Positions 17,594 to 25,518 of a stretch of 39,809 bases of DNA are shown here, piece by piece. Position numbers and translations under genes: made by a program. Position 1 is the first letter of the stretch. Each line of letters opens with the position of its first letter. Source of the stretch: Candidatus Thermoflexus sinensis (GTDB lineage Bacteria > Chloroflexota > Anaerolineae > Thermoflexales > Thermoflexaceae); assembly GCA_016842045.1 (NCBI GenBank), contig JAEVEY010000125.1:1-39809 (forward strand), in the 5' to 3' direction. A model generated the notes under the pieces. It saw only the letters and a program-made list of their open reading frames with translations, was not told where the DNA came from and ran no database searches.

Positions 17594-18501
17594 AGCGTCC
17601 TCCGGAAGACGGCCTCCGCGATCCGATCGGCGATCCGCCGCAGGATCCCATCCGGCACCCCTTCCGGAACGATGGACTGTGGACGGGTGTCGATGGGATC
17701 GTTGACGTAATCGATGCAGAGAAAACGCCCTTCTTCATCCAGGGCGATCTCGCTGGAGAACAGATGCAGGCCGCATACCTCGGCGATCCGATGGCCCAGA
17801 ACCCAGAGGGGATGCAATCCGAAGGCCTCCCGCTCCGCATCCGTAACCGGCGCGTAGCGATGGGTCCCGGGATCCCACCAGCATGGGAACACCGTGTCGA
17901 CGGCGTAAAGCACCCGAAACCACGCCGGTCGCCCTCCGAGCGCGCGCGGACGCACATACTGCTGGAGCAGGAACGGCTGATCCGGGAAGGCCACCCGGAT
18001 GGCCGCCAGATCCTCCGGACCCGTGACCCGTTGCACGCCTTCCCCGCCGCCCCCGAAGGCCGGCTTGGCGATCAGCAGGCCGTCGGCCTCCCCCGGCCAT
18101 TCCACCTCGGGCTGTTCCTCCCATGCGGGAAGCGTGAACGTCGGTGGGGTGGGCAGCCCGGCGGCCACAAAGCGCCGATGCATGGCCACCTTGTCCCACG
18201 CCGCCCGGGCCCGCTCGGTCGGATTCAGGCGGAAGACACCGGCCGCACGAGCCCAATCGACCAGGGCCTCGAAGTCCTCATCCCAATCGGAGGCCCGGTC
18301 GAGAAAGGCCCGACAGGCCCACTCACCCCTCCGGGCTCGCTCCAGGATCCCCGGGAGATCCTCCGGAGTGATGTCCATCATCGAAAGGCCGCGACGCACA
18401 CAGGCCTCCCGGATCATCTCCACAAACGGCTGATCGCAATCCCAGTTCCAGGCGACCGCCAGATCCACGATCTCCACATGGACTTCGCTCTCAATTCGCA
18501 T
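17575..18501 (-). CDS. ATP-grasp family enzyme of unknown substrate
   Basis: The 308 residues fit an ATP-grasp fold. The pre-grasp and hinge are followed by the central ATP-binding LIAKPAFGGGGEGVQRV (about residues 145-162), LLQQYVR and the metal-binding C-terminal IALDEEGRFLCIDYVND, whose Glu/Asp/Asn row is normal for RimK or glutathione-synthetase-like ligases. It therefore probably forms an acyl-phosphate and joins it to an amine or thiol. No close family is recognised, and the substrate is unknown. The ATG has GAGAGG 3-7 nt upstream. Coupling to surE may mean a shared metabolite or only an operon of convenience. Confidence 0.8.
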   Translation of the reverse strand: MRIESEVHVEIVDLAVAWNWDCDQPFVEMIREACVRRGLSMMDITPEDLPGILERARRGEWACRAFLDRASDWDEDFEALVDWARAAGVFRLNPTERARAAWDKVAMHRRFVAAGLPTPPTFTLPAWEEQPEVEWPGEADGLLIAKPAFGGGGEGVQRVTGPEDLAAIRVAFPDQPFLLQQYVRPRALGGRPAWFRVLYAVDTVFPCWWDPGTHRYAPVTDAEREAFGLHPLWVLGHRIAEVCGLHLFSSEIALDEEGRFLCIDYVNDPIDTRPQSIVPEGVPDGILRRIADRIAEAVFRRTLCRSSW

Positions 18502-18568
18502 TTCCTCTCTTCACATTTTCCGCACGGGCGTTGTATCCGTGAATCTCATCATTTCCCTCGGCCCTTTC

Positions 18569-18574
18569 ATCATA
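18569..18574 (-). promoter_or_regulatory. Candidate extended -10 promoter of the ATP-grasp operon
   Basis: The minus strand reads TGCTATGAT, an extended -10 form, 68 bp before the ATP-grasp start. No clear -35 box is visible, so this is a candidate only. Confidence 0.35.
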
Positions 18575-18823
18575 GCATAAGATCGGAGATTTTCTCCATG
18601 AGATGAAATGCCTGCTGGACACCCCCCGATACAGGGATTTCAGGCCGTGCTGAGGATCTCTGGGGCAAGACCACAGCCAGAACGAACGCAGGGCCTGTTG
18701 CCTTGTTTCGATGGAAAGGCTTTCAGGGGTAAATTGAAGGTTTGGGGGTGGACGAGGTCGCCAGAGGTGGCCCCGCCCACTCCCAAAGCCCTGGATAAGA
18801 GGGGTCGGCGAATTTGTCCAGAG

Positions 18824-18978
18824 TGCTCCCTCCAGATTTGATTTTTGGTTTTGGTCCCCTGGAATCTCTTTTCTCCCCCCTCCCCACGGCCCAAGGGGCC
18901 GTGGGGAGGGGGGAGAAAGGGGGGTGGGGCCATTGGCCCACACCCTCTTATATCCTCAAAACAAATCTGGACGAAGCA
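18824..18978. mobile_element. MITE family B, copy 1
   Basis: This 155 bp element has terminal inverted repeats TGCTCCCTCCAGATTTG (18824-18840) and CAAATCTGGACGAAGCA (18962-18978). A 4-bp direct repeat AGAG flanks each end (18820-18823 and 18979-18982), as expected for a target-site duplication. The interior has a long C-run/G-run palindrome around GGGGCCGTGGGGAGG. A matching copy in the other orientation is at 24181-24336. It has no coding capacity, so any transposase would act from elsewhere. Confidence 0.85.
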
Positions 18979-19012
18979 AGAGTCCAATGTTGCAAACTGG
19001 GGGCTTTGTTTA

Positions 19013-19049
19013 CCTCCTCTCCACGCCGCGAAGCGAAGTGGAGAGGAGG
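19013..19049. repeat. 12-bp inverted repeat upstream of the YtxH gene
   Basis: Arms CCTCCTCTCCAC and GTGGAGAGGAGG are perfect complements around a 13-nt loop. No T-run follows on either strand close enough to call a terminator. It may be an intergenic palindrome of the same general kind as the other repeats. Confidence 0.6.
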
Positions 19050-19150
19050 GGGACAAACGCCGAACCCGAGCAGGCACCGTCAGGATCGCAATAGAGCAAT
19101 CTCCCTTAGTCCTGTAAAATGAAGAAGGAGCTCTGATACGAGGGAACCCA

Positions 19151-19381
19151 ATGCGACGCGTGATCTTCTGGCTTTATGGCTTTCTGGTGGGAGGGCTGAT
19201 AGGGGCCGGCTTGATCCTGCTGTTTACCCCCCAATCAGGCGCAGACTTGCGCGAAAAGATCCGGACCCGATGGCACCAGATCCTGGAGGAAGGGCGTCAG
19301 GCGGCCGCCCAGCATCGGGCGGAGCTGGAACGGGAGCTGGCGATGCTGATCCGTCGGACCCCACCCGGGCCATCGTTGTGA
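19151..19381 (+). CDS. YtxH-like small membrane protein
   Basis: A 76-residue protein with one N-terminal transmembrane helix (about 5-26, GFLVGGLIGAGLILLF) and the TPQSGADLREKIRTR segment that marks YtxH/GvpP-type proteins, then a polar helical tail. Such proteins are often envelope or stress-associated, but their function is not known. The ATG has GAGGGA 7 nt upstream. It is a single-gene unit on the plus strand, convergent with the acylase-like gene. Confidence 0.75.
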   Translation: MRRVIFWLYGFLVGGLIGAGLILLFTPQSGADLREKIRTRWHQILEEGRQAAAQHRAELERELAMLIRRTPPGPSL

Positions 19382-19434
19382 AGAGCGGGATAGGGGGGCA
19401 CACCGAAAGCGTGCTCCCATATCCCTCAAAATTC

Positions 19435-21084
19435 CTAAGGCCACGGCCACCACCACGGCGTCGGCGCCGTCTCCACCTTCACCTCTGAGCCGCTCCTCAC
19501 GGTGAGCGCGGGCCAGAAGGCCGTCCAATACGGTCGAGCAGGATCGATCGGCGTCGGCCAGATATCCCGTTCATCTCCTCCCACCGGGATCTCCGCATGG
19601 AGGGGCCAGCCCAGGATCCGCAGGGGGGCGGCATGAGCTTTCCCCCATTCCCAGATCGTGTGCAGGTCCCCATAGCGTCGCCCGATCCAGACCAGCGCCT
19701 GCCGGTAGGCTTCCTGCAGAATGGGCTCCCGGCCCTCCCCCTGGGCCAGCCATGCGGTCAGAACCGTCTCCGCGGGCCGCCGGGCGAGCAGGCGCCGCAG
19801 GCCTTCTTCCCCAAGCTCAGCCTGCAGCGCGGCCCGGAGGACCTCCCCCCGCCATACGGCGTAGACCAGGGCGGAGGCGCTTCTCGCTTCCATATCCCCT
19901 TCCCAGCGTCGGAGCATCCCGTGCACCCGCCGCTGCAACCAGTCCTGCGGCGGCAACCCCAGCAGCACCTCCCGATGGCTCGCCCGGGCAACCGAACAGG
20001 AAGGCCAGTCTCTGGATGCGGCGGTCCAGATCCAGAGAGGAGACGATCCCTCCCCCGCCAGGATCACACCTACCAGCTCCTCCAGGCGCTCCAGGGGATC
20101 CCCTGAGCCCGGCTCTGGCTGCAACCAGCGCCCGTCGGATGAGGTGAGACGCGCGAGGGCACCCGGGATCCCGGGCCAGCGCAGGCGCAGCTCCTCCCCG
20201 ATCCACTCCGCGCGCCAGGGGAGCGGGAGAACCGGCGCGGCCATCGCGTGGAGGCGAAACCCGGTTCCCTCCCAGCAGCCCCGAAAGAGGCCGATCTCCG
20301 GGGCGGCGCCAGCGGTAGCCCAGATCCGCCATGCGGTTTCCCGCATGGAAGCGCTGGAGACCGGCACCGCGGACACCCAGCGGGGATCGGTCAGGGAGGC
20401 CCGGAGGGGATCCGGTAGAGACGAGATCGCAACGGAGATCTCCGCTTCCATCCAGCCCGGGTGGGCCAGGGCCAGACCCACGGCGACCGCGATGCTATCC
20501 TGCGGACGCCAGGGCCGTGCGAGGGGATCCGGACGGGGAAGGCGGCGGTTCCAGGGGAGGCCCTGTCCCCAGGCGGCATTGACTCCGTCCGCATAAGCGG
20601 ACAGCCGGGCCCGGGTCGCTTCATCCAGGCGATCCCAGGCTGTCTGGATCAGGGTGGGGAGACTTGTCCTCTGGACCCATCCGTCGGCCGGCGCGGCCTC
20701 CGGCCCGATCAGGGCCTGTAGTCTCCCATACGCCGCCGCCCGCCGGAAGATCAACAGCGGGGCCGCATCCAGCCCATCCAGCACCCCCTCCGCGAACGCC
20801 ATGTCCAGCGGCGAGGAGGCCTCGATGCGCCATTGCGCCGGCCCGATCCGATGCAGCGAGATCTGGCCCTCCGGCCCCTGGAAAGCGAGGATCGTCGGTG
20901 GGGCAACCCGGGCCCATCCCCAGCGCGCAAGCCCCCCGAGGATCAGTCCTGCCGTGGAGAGCAGGAGGAGCACACTCGACAGAAAACGTCGGCTCATCGC
21001 GAGTTCGGCCAGCGCGCGGTCTGATGGCGAACCTGGAAATTGGGGGGAACGCTTCACCCCGGTCTGAGGAAGCTCACGGGGCAC
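19435..21084 (-). CDS. Divergent penicillin-acylase-like protein
   Basis: 549 residues. A signal-anchor helix (about 33-55) is followed by a region like the acylase alpha chain: EASSPLDMAFAEGVLDGLDAAPLLIFRRAA resembles the usual SxxD...GyxhAqDR...RR pattern, and PWRPQDSIAVAVG resembles the pepWtpeDs motif. Near the C-terminus WEWGKAHA resembles the family WxWGxxH. The expected self-cleavage Gly-Ser-Asn is not seen. A Gly-Cys-Trp at residue 270 lies about where it should be. The protein is also some 200 residues shorter than usual. It may be a non-catalytic relative or a Cys-type Ntn enzyme. The GTG at 21084 overlaps the PDZ gene by 11 bp. An ATG at 20997 right before the helix is an alternative start. 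Confidence 0.6.
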   Translation of the reverse strand: MPRELPQTGVKRSPQFPGSPSDRALAELAMSRRFLSSVLLLLSTAGLILGGLARWGWARVAPPTILAFQGPEGQISLHRIGPAQWRIEASSPLDMAFAEGVLDGLDAAPLLIFRRAAAYGRLQALIGPEAAPADGWVQRTSLPTLIQTAWDRLDEATRARLSAYADGVNAAWGQGLPWNRRLPRPDPLARPWRPQDSIAVAVGLALAHPGWMEAEISVAISSLPDPLRASLTDPRWVSAVPVSSASMRETAWRIWATAGAAPEIGLFRGCWEGTGFRLHAMAAPVLPLPWRAEWIGEELRLRWPGIPGALARLTSSDGRWLQPEPGSGDPLERLEELVGVILAGEGSSPLWIWTAASRDWPSCSVARASHREVLLGLPPQDWLQRRVHGMLRRWEGDMEARSASALVYAVWRGEVLRAALQAELGEEGLRRLLARRPAETVLTAWLAQGEGREPILQEAYRQALVWIGRRYGDLHTIWEWGKAHAAPLRILGWPLHAEIPVGGDERDIWPTPIDPARPYWTAFWPALTVRSGSEVKVETAPTPWWWPWP

Positions 21085-21496
21085 GGCCCAGCGTGACGGA
21101 AACCGTTTGCTCCGTCCCCTCCCGGATGATCGTCAGACGCACGGTATCACCCGGGCGGTGACGCCGGATAGAGTCCGGAAGAGGATGGTCGGCGTTCACC
21201 GGTTCACCATCCAGCGCGACGATGCGGTCCCCCGGGCGCAGGCCGGCTTTGTCTGCAGGGCTGTTCGGAACCACCTGGAGGATACGGGCTCCATCCGTCT
21301 CGTGGGCGACTACCACTCCCAGCCAGGGGGTTGCTGAAGCAGGTGCAGGGGTTGAAGAAACACCCCCTGCGCCCCGCCCGATGAGGTAACCCACCAGGCC
21401 TCCGGTCGCCAGGCCCGCACACCCGCAGGCCAGCCCGACCAGCACCAGCGCCAGAATCCACAGCCACAACCGCCGCTGATCTCCGTTCATGTTCAT
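21074..21496 (-). CDS. Membrane-anchored PDZ-domain protein
   Basis: A 140-residue protein. A transmembrane helix (about 11-40, rich in Gly and with a Cys-Gly-Cys) leads to a short Pro/Ala/Thr linker, then one PDZ domain (about 57-138) with the carboxylate-binding PWLGVVV strand and the [23 protein letters not shown] core. No protease domain is attached, so it is probably an adaptor or peptide-binding protein at the outer face of the membrane. It overlaps murA by 4 bp and the acylase-like gene by 11 bp, hence one operon. Confidence 0.82.
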   Translation of the reverse strand: MNMNGDQRRLWLWILALVLVGLACGCAGLATGGLVGYLIGRGAGGVSSTPAPASATPWLGVVVAHETDGARILQVVPNSPADKAGLRPGDRIVALDGEPVNADHPLPDSIRRHRPGDTVRLTIIREGTEQTVSVTLGRAP

Positions 21497-22785
21497 CGCT
21501 CCACCCGTTCGATCGCCGCGCCCAGGGCCCGCAACTTCCCATCCAGATCCTCATAACCCCGGTCGATCTGAACGATATTGCGGATCACGCTGGTCCCCTC
21601 CGCGCAGAGGGCCGCGATCACCAGCGCCATCCCCGCCCGGATGTCCGGGCTCTCCAATCGCTCCCCGTGCAGTGGGGAAGGGCCATGGACCAGACAGCGA
21701 TGAGGATCGCAAAGGACGATGCGGGCGCCCATGGCGATCAGCTTGTCCACAAAATAGAGGCGGCTCTCAAACATCTTCTCGTGGAAGAGGACGGGGCCCG
21801 TCGCCTGGGTGGCGGCCACAATCGCGATGCTCATCAGATCCGCCGGGAACCCCGGCCATGGCGCGTCCTCGATCTTCGGGATGTGTCCACCGATGTCGGG
21901 CACTACCTGAAGCGATTGCTCCGGCGGCACGTAGATATCTTCCCCGTGCACCTCGAAGTGAATCCCCAGGCGCCGGTAAACCAGCTGCACCATGCGCAGA
22001 TGGTGCGGAACCGCGCGCCGGATCCAGACCCCATCGCCGACCAGAGCGGCCAGACCGATGAAAGATCCCACCTCGATGTGATCGGATTCGATCTCCCACT
22101 CCCCGCCTCCCAGGCGATCCACCCCATGGATCACCAGGGTGTTGGAACCGATCCCCTCAATACGGGCGCCCATCCGGTTGAGGAAATGGCAGAGCGCCTG
22201 GACATGGGGTTCAGAGGCGGCGTTGCGCAGGACCGTGGTGCCTCGGGCCAGGGCCGCTGCCATCACTGCGTTCTCCGTCGCCGTCACGCTGGCCTCGTCC
22301 AGCAGGATGTCCGCTCCGGCCAACCGGCTCCTCGAGCGGATCCGGAAAATCCGATTCACCTCATAACAGGCCCCCAGGGCCTCGAAGGCCAGAAAGTGCG
22401 TATCCAGGCGCCGACGGCCGATGACATCCCCGCCGGGCGGCGGCATCTCCACCTCGCCGAAGCGGGCCAGCAGCGGGCCTGCCAGGAGGATGCTGGCCCG
22501 GATGTCCCGACAGAGCTCGGGGTTTAAGGGGCGTGGGCGCGCCCCGCGGGTATCAATGCGCAGCGTATGGGGGTCCAGCTCCTCGATGGTCGCCCCCAGC
22601 TCGCTCAGTAGCTGCAAGAGGATATGCACGTCCCGGATCCGGGGCACATTGCGCAGGACGACCGGTTCATCGGCCAGCAAGGTGGCGGCGATCAGGGGAA
22701 GGGCGGCGTTCTTGTTGCCGCCCGGTCGCACCTCCCCCCGAAGCCGTCGTCCTCCCTCGATGATAAAGCAGGCTTCGCGAGCCAT
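21493..22785 (-). CDS. murA: UDP-N-acetylglucosamine 1-carboxyvinyltransferase, Asp-type active site
   Basis: MurA makes the first committed step of peptidoglycan synthesis by adding enolpyruvate to UDP-GlcNAc. From ATG 22785 the product has 430 residues. Visible motifs are [10 protein letters not shown] with the conserved Lys (25), [15 protein letters not shown] and [14 protein letters not shown]. In most bacteria the last reads GGCAIG, with the Cys that fosfomycin alkylates. Here it is Asp (D120), as in some naturally fosfomycin-resistant groups. The start is chosen for the GAGGAA site 5-6 nt upstream. An in-frame start 66 bp earlier gives an atypical extension. It is coupled to the PDZ gene. 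Confidence 0.95.
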   Translation of the reverse strand: MAREACFIIEGGRRLRGEVRPGGNKNAALPLIAATLLADEPVVLRNVPRIRDVHILLQLLSELGATIEELDPHTLRIDTRGARPRPLNPELCRDIRASILLAGPLLARFGEVEMPPPGGDVIGRRRLDTHFLAFEALGACYEVNRIFRIRSRSRLAGADILLDEASVTATENAVMAAALARGTTVLRNAASEPHVQALCHFLNRMGARIEGIGSNTLVIHGVDRLGGGEWEIESDHIEVGSFIGLAALVGDGVWIRRAVPHHLRMVQLVYRRLGIHFEVHGEDIYVPPEQSLQVVPDIGGHIPKIEDAPWPGFPADLMSIAIVAATQATGPVLFHEKMFESRLYFVDKLIAMGARIVLCDPHRCLVHGPSPLHGERLESPDIRAGMALVIAALCAEGTSVIRNIVQIDRGYEDLDGKLRALGAAIERVER

Positions 22786-22810
22786 TGTGTTCCTCGCTCT
22801 TGAGGAAGAT

Positions 22811-22856
22811 TTTCTGTGTAGAGCGGGCCACGTAAGCGGCCCGCCCCACACAGAAA
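22811..22856. repeat. Long inverted repeat upstream of murA
   Basis: The outer arms TTTCTGTGT and ACACAGAAA enclose inner arms GCGGGCC and GGCCCGC around CGTAAGC-type bases, giving a hairpin of about 16 paired bases with small internal mismatches. It lies between the SAM-dependent enzyme and murA. On the minus strand it could slow or stop transcription leaving the former, though it lacks a strong T-run. Confidence 0.65.
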
Positions 22857-22968
22857 TCTCAGAACCACCTCTGTTCGCGACAGAGCAAACCCAACCGGCT
22901 ATCGGATTGGGCTCTGGACCCGGGTGATCCAGCGACGCAAAGCCTCTCCACCGGAATGAACGCTTTCT

Positions 22969-23823
22969 TCACTCCAGGGCCAGGAGGCGCACCCGCACCA
23001 CCACGGGATCTCCCCGACGGGCCTCCAGGGCCGCCGCCGCGCATCCGTTGACCAGGCCGATCTCCAGGAAACCGGAGCTCCCCGGATAAGCGATGAACTC
23101 GCCGGGTTCCCCCTCCGCAAAGGTATGAACGATCCCCTGGAGCACCCGATCCCCGATCTCCACCCGGGCCTCCTTCGCCCGGAAGACCACCGGGAAGCGC
23201 CGGGCGAGGGGCCCGAAAGCCGGCTCCAGGGTCAGCGTGGCCCCCTGCCACCGGAGCCGCCCGATGCTGGTCACCAGGTTGCCGAAACGATCCGCATGGA
23301 GGATTTCCCCCACGATGCGTTCCTCCTCCAGCTCCAGGCGGGGCGGGGGCAGACGGACCGGATCCGCCACCGGCGGGCCGAAGGCCACGGGCGGAACCCC
23401 CCGGGCCAGGTAAGCCGCCGCTGGAGCGAAGACATCCCGGCCGTGGAACGTATAGCTGACCTGGGGGAGCCGGTAAGCGGGCTCCTCGATTGAATAGCAA
23501 CGGGCCTCCGGATGGTTGTCCAGGACGAAGCTGAACAGTCCGTTGTCCGGCCCGACGAAGAGCGCGCGCTCCGTCTCCACGATCAACGCGCGCCGTGCGC
23601 TGCCTACCCCTGGATCCACCACCGCCACATGGATCGTGCCCGGCGGGAAATAGGGCGCCGCCTCCGCGACCACAAAGGCCGCGCGTCGGATATCCTGAGG
23701 CGGGATGTGATGACTCAGATCCACCAGCCGGACCTCCGGGGCGATGGAGAGGATCACCCCCTTCATCGTCCCCACATAGCCATCCTCATCCCCGAAATCC
23801 GTCGTTAACGTAATGATCCGCAT
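22969..23823 (-). CDS. SAM hydroxide adenosyltransferase-like protein (DUF62)
   Basis: A 284-residue member of the chlorinase/fluorinase/DUF62 family. N-terminal TLTTDFGDEDGYVGTMKG, the VVDPGVGSARRALIVE strand and LFVGPDNGLFSFVL are the family signatures that bind SAM. Most bacterial members hydrolyse SAM to adenosine and methionine with a water rather than halogenating it, and that is the likely activity here. Halide use is not supported by anything visible. The ATG at 23823 is preferred to one 21 bp upstream because it has GGAGG 7 nt before it and starts MRIITLTTDF, as in homologues. It lies about 180 bp before murA on the same strand. Confidence 0.9.
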   Translation of the reverse strand: MRIITLTTDFGDEDGYVGTMKGVILSIAPEVRLVDLSHHIPPQDIRRAAFVVAEAAPYFPPGTIHVAVVDPGVGSARRALIVETERALFVGPDNGLFSFVLDNHPEARCYSIEEPAYRLPQVSYTFHGRDVFAPAAAYLARGVPPVAFGPPVADPVRLPPPRLELEEERIVGEILHADRFGNLVTSIGRLRWQGATLTLEPAFGPLARRFPVVFRAKEARVEIGDRVLQGIVHTFAEGEPGEFIAYPGSSGFLEIGLVNGCAAAALEARRGDPVVVRVRLLALE

Positions 23824-24698
23824 TCGCGATCCTCCAGCCCTCACGGCTTTGTAGCCATCTCGGGCTTCGGACAGCCGGATTCCGGTAGCGATCGCCAGCT
23901 GCCTCTCCTCTTATGCGCTGCCAGGCGGCGCAGGGAGGGAGGAACATCTCCACCGCCCTTCAATCGAACCGAGTCCTGAGCGCCGGAGATGGAAGGGCGA
24001 CCTTCGGCCGTGGATATATTTTAGACTCGCCGTGTGATCCCGAGACGGATCGTCTCGCCTTCCCTCATCCCTCCTCTCTCTGGCCCTTCCCATCACCAGG
24101 AGGAGTTCTCTGTTGTAAACAGGGGTTGTCGTCCCAGCTCATAGTGATAACCCTTTGATTCCACGGCGAGTCTATTCTACTGCTTCGTTCAGATTTGTTT
24201 TGAGGATATAAGAGGGTGTGGGCCGATGGCCCTACCCCCCTTTCTCCCCCCTCCCCACGGCCCAAAGGGCCGTTGGGGAGGGGGGAGAAAAGAGATTCCA
24301 GGGGACCAAAACCAAAAATCAAATCTGGAGGAAGCACTACAAAGGATGGCAAACGCGGGTTGCAAATTGCGCCAGGCTTTTGCCGCCGATTCTCATCGAG
24401 GGGAGCCACCCGACCTCCGGACTTCCTCCTGGACCCATCGGATCGAGCCGGCATGGTGGATTTGCGACAGTATACAAATGGAACGGGTGGAGGGATTCCC
24501 TGAGAGGTAAGAGACATGTGAAGAGCGGATCATGTCTGACGGTTGATCCAGGCAGAAGGCCCCCACGGGAGCAAAAGCGGGCATTCTCATTCTCCCTCCG
24601 GAGATGGGGGGGCCAGCTCCATACAACTTCTTACCAGCACCCAGGAGGGAGGCCACCGAACGCTCAGATGAAAAAGCCCTGCCTCCCAGGTGCCACAG
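23824..24698. other. Gene-poor region with one MITE
   Basis: About 875 bp with no supported gene. A family B element lies at 24181-24336. The remaining DNA (23824-24180 and 24337-24698) shows stop-rich frames and no recognised RNA. A short string near 24662-24686 (CTCAGATGAAAAAGCCCTG) recurs with one inserted base at 26537-26556, just beyond coaE. Confidence 0.6.
24181..24336. mobile_element. MITE family B, copy 2 (inverse orientation)
   Basis: 156 bp with the same ends as the copy at 18824 but reversed. The left end is TGCTTCGTTCAGATTTG and the right end CAAATCTGGAGGAAGCA. A 4-bp direct repeat CTAC lies on each side (24177-24180 and 24337-24340). The internal C-run palindrome around GGCCCAAAGGGCC is the same as in copy 1. 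No coding capacity. Confidence 0.85.
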
Positions 24699-24727
24699 TT
24701 GCCTTTCCTTAAGATTTCATTTACAAT
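24699..24727 (+). promoter_or_regulatory. Promoter of the 6S RNA gene
   Basis: TTGCCT (24699-24704) and TACAAT (24722-24727) lie exactly 17 bp apart. The likely start at 24734 is 7 bp beyond the -10 box and coincides with the first base of the RNA terminal stem. Confidence 0.85.
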
Positions 24728-24733
24728 AAAAGT

Positions 24734-24925
24734 AGCCCGGCCATGTGCGTGAGGTCGTGCTCAGCGGCTTGCGCCAACACCCTTTTAAGAGGGGGCCGGA
24801 CTCTGGTCCGGGGACGCGTTAGACGGCCTGCGCGCGGGGCACGTCAAGGCGGCAACCGGCAGGAGGCCCCCACCTGAGCGAGAGGGTGCATAAGCCCGGC
24901 GGCCCACGGCATGGCGGGGCTTTTT
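24734..24925 (+). ncRNA. ssrS: 6S RNA
   Basis: This about 190-nt RNA has the size and plan of 6S RNA, which mimics an open promoter and sequesters sigma70 holoenzyme. The 5' end GCCCGGCCATG (24735-24745) pairs with CATGGCGGGGC (24910-24920) with one mismatch, and CGTG pairs with CACG just inside. The 3' half carries the CCACCTGA, AGGGTGCATAAGC and CGGCGGCCCACGGC order, which resembles the 3' half of known 6S RNAs. A GGACTCTGGTCC apical hairpin is visible. Promoter and T-run frame it. No protein frame covers it. A search with the Rfam 6S model would confirm it. The name is given from structure and order, not from a database match. Confidence 0.8.
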
Positions 24926-24930
24926 GTTTT
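24905..24930 (+). terminator. 3' end of 6S RNA followed by a T-run
   Basis: The GC-rich closing stem CATGGCGGGGC is followed by TTTTTGTTTT (24921-24930), as in a factor-independent terminator or a processed 3' end. A family A repeat begins directly at the end of the T-run. Confidence 0.6.
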
Positions 24931-25061
24931 AGGAGTTACGCAGTTTGGGGCTCGCAAGAAGAGGTAGAATGGCCCCACCCCCTATTTTGGGGGGAATCGC
25001 GCGCCGAAGGCGCGCGATTCCCCCCAAAACCCCCAGGAGAAAACCAACTGCGTAACTCCTA
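24930..25061. mobile_element. MITE family A, copy 2
   Basis: A 132 bp element bounded by TAGGAGTTACGCAG and its complement CTGCGTAACTCCTA. The centre has the GCGCGCCGAAGGCGCGC hairpin between G and C runs. It inserts right after the 6S RNA T-run and 6S signals remain intact. Confidence 0.85.
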
Positions 25062-25129
25062 TTGTTATCAGGATGCGTTGTCGGGAAGATGAATTCCACG
25101 GACGAGAGGATTGAGGAGAAGGCACATAT

Positions 25130-25489
25130 TCAGGAAATATGGGCCTCCAGCCAATCCGCAAGCGCCCAGCGTCGCTCCGTCACTTCGTCCAGTTGCTGGG
25201 CGAGGGCCAGCGCTCGAACCCGCAGGCCTGCGGCCTCTTCACCGACCCCGATTGCATCCACAGCCAGTGACCACCAGCCCAGGATCGCCCGGGCCAGAAT
25301 TCGAATGGCCTCATAGGAGGGTTGCGGGGAGCTTTCCTCCAGGTAGTTCAGCGCCGCTTCCGCCGTCGCCTGAACGGAAGTCCCCTCGGGACCGGCCGCT
25401 CGCGCCCGCGCCCACAGGTTAAAGACGTCCAGCCAGCTCAGCAGACCTTGAGCGGAATGGATCTCTTTTAACGCGTCCAGTAGTTCCAT
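25130..25489 (-). CDS. Small helical protein of unknown function
   Basis: 119 residues, predicted almost wholly helical, with no membrane segment and no recognised family. Features are MELLDALKEIHSAQGLLSWLDVFNLWARARAA at the start and alternating Leu/Ala repeats in the second half (ILARAILGWWSLAV, LALAQQLDEVTERR). The ATG has AAGGA 7 nt upstream, which is why it is chosen over a longer frame of atypical Arg/Gly-rich sequence. It lies 29 bp after the membrane protein gene, on the same strand. Without a family match the function is not known. Confidence 0.6.
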   Translation of the reverse strand: MELLDALKEIHSAQGLLSWLDVFNLWARARAAGPEGTSVQATAEAALNYLEESSPQPSYEAIRILARAILGWWSLAVDAIGVGEEAAGLRVRALALAQQLDEVTERRWALADWLEAHIS

Positions 25490-25518
25490 TGCGGATCCTT
25501 TTGGGGAACCGGACCTGA

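Larger units (their letters stand above)
18502..19150. other. Intergenic region with one MITE and one hairpin
   Basis: No gene is supported in these 649 bp between divergent genes. It holds the candidate promoter at 18569, a complete family B element (18824-18978) and an inverted repeat (19013-19049). Nothing else is recognised at 18600-18823. Confidence 0.7.

Noticed and set aside
22969-23823. Halogenase (chlorinase or fluorinase)
   Set aside because: Nothing visible supports halide use. Most family members in bacteria are SAM hydrolases.
23824-24698. Short open frames in the gap upstream of the 6S RNA
   Set aside because: They overlap the MITE or lack ribosome sites and motifs, so they were not called as genes.
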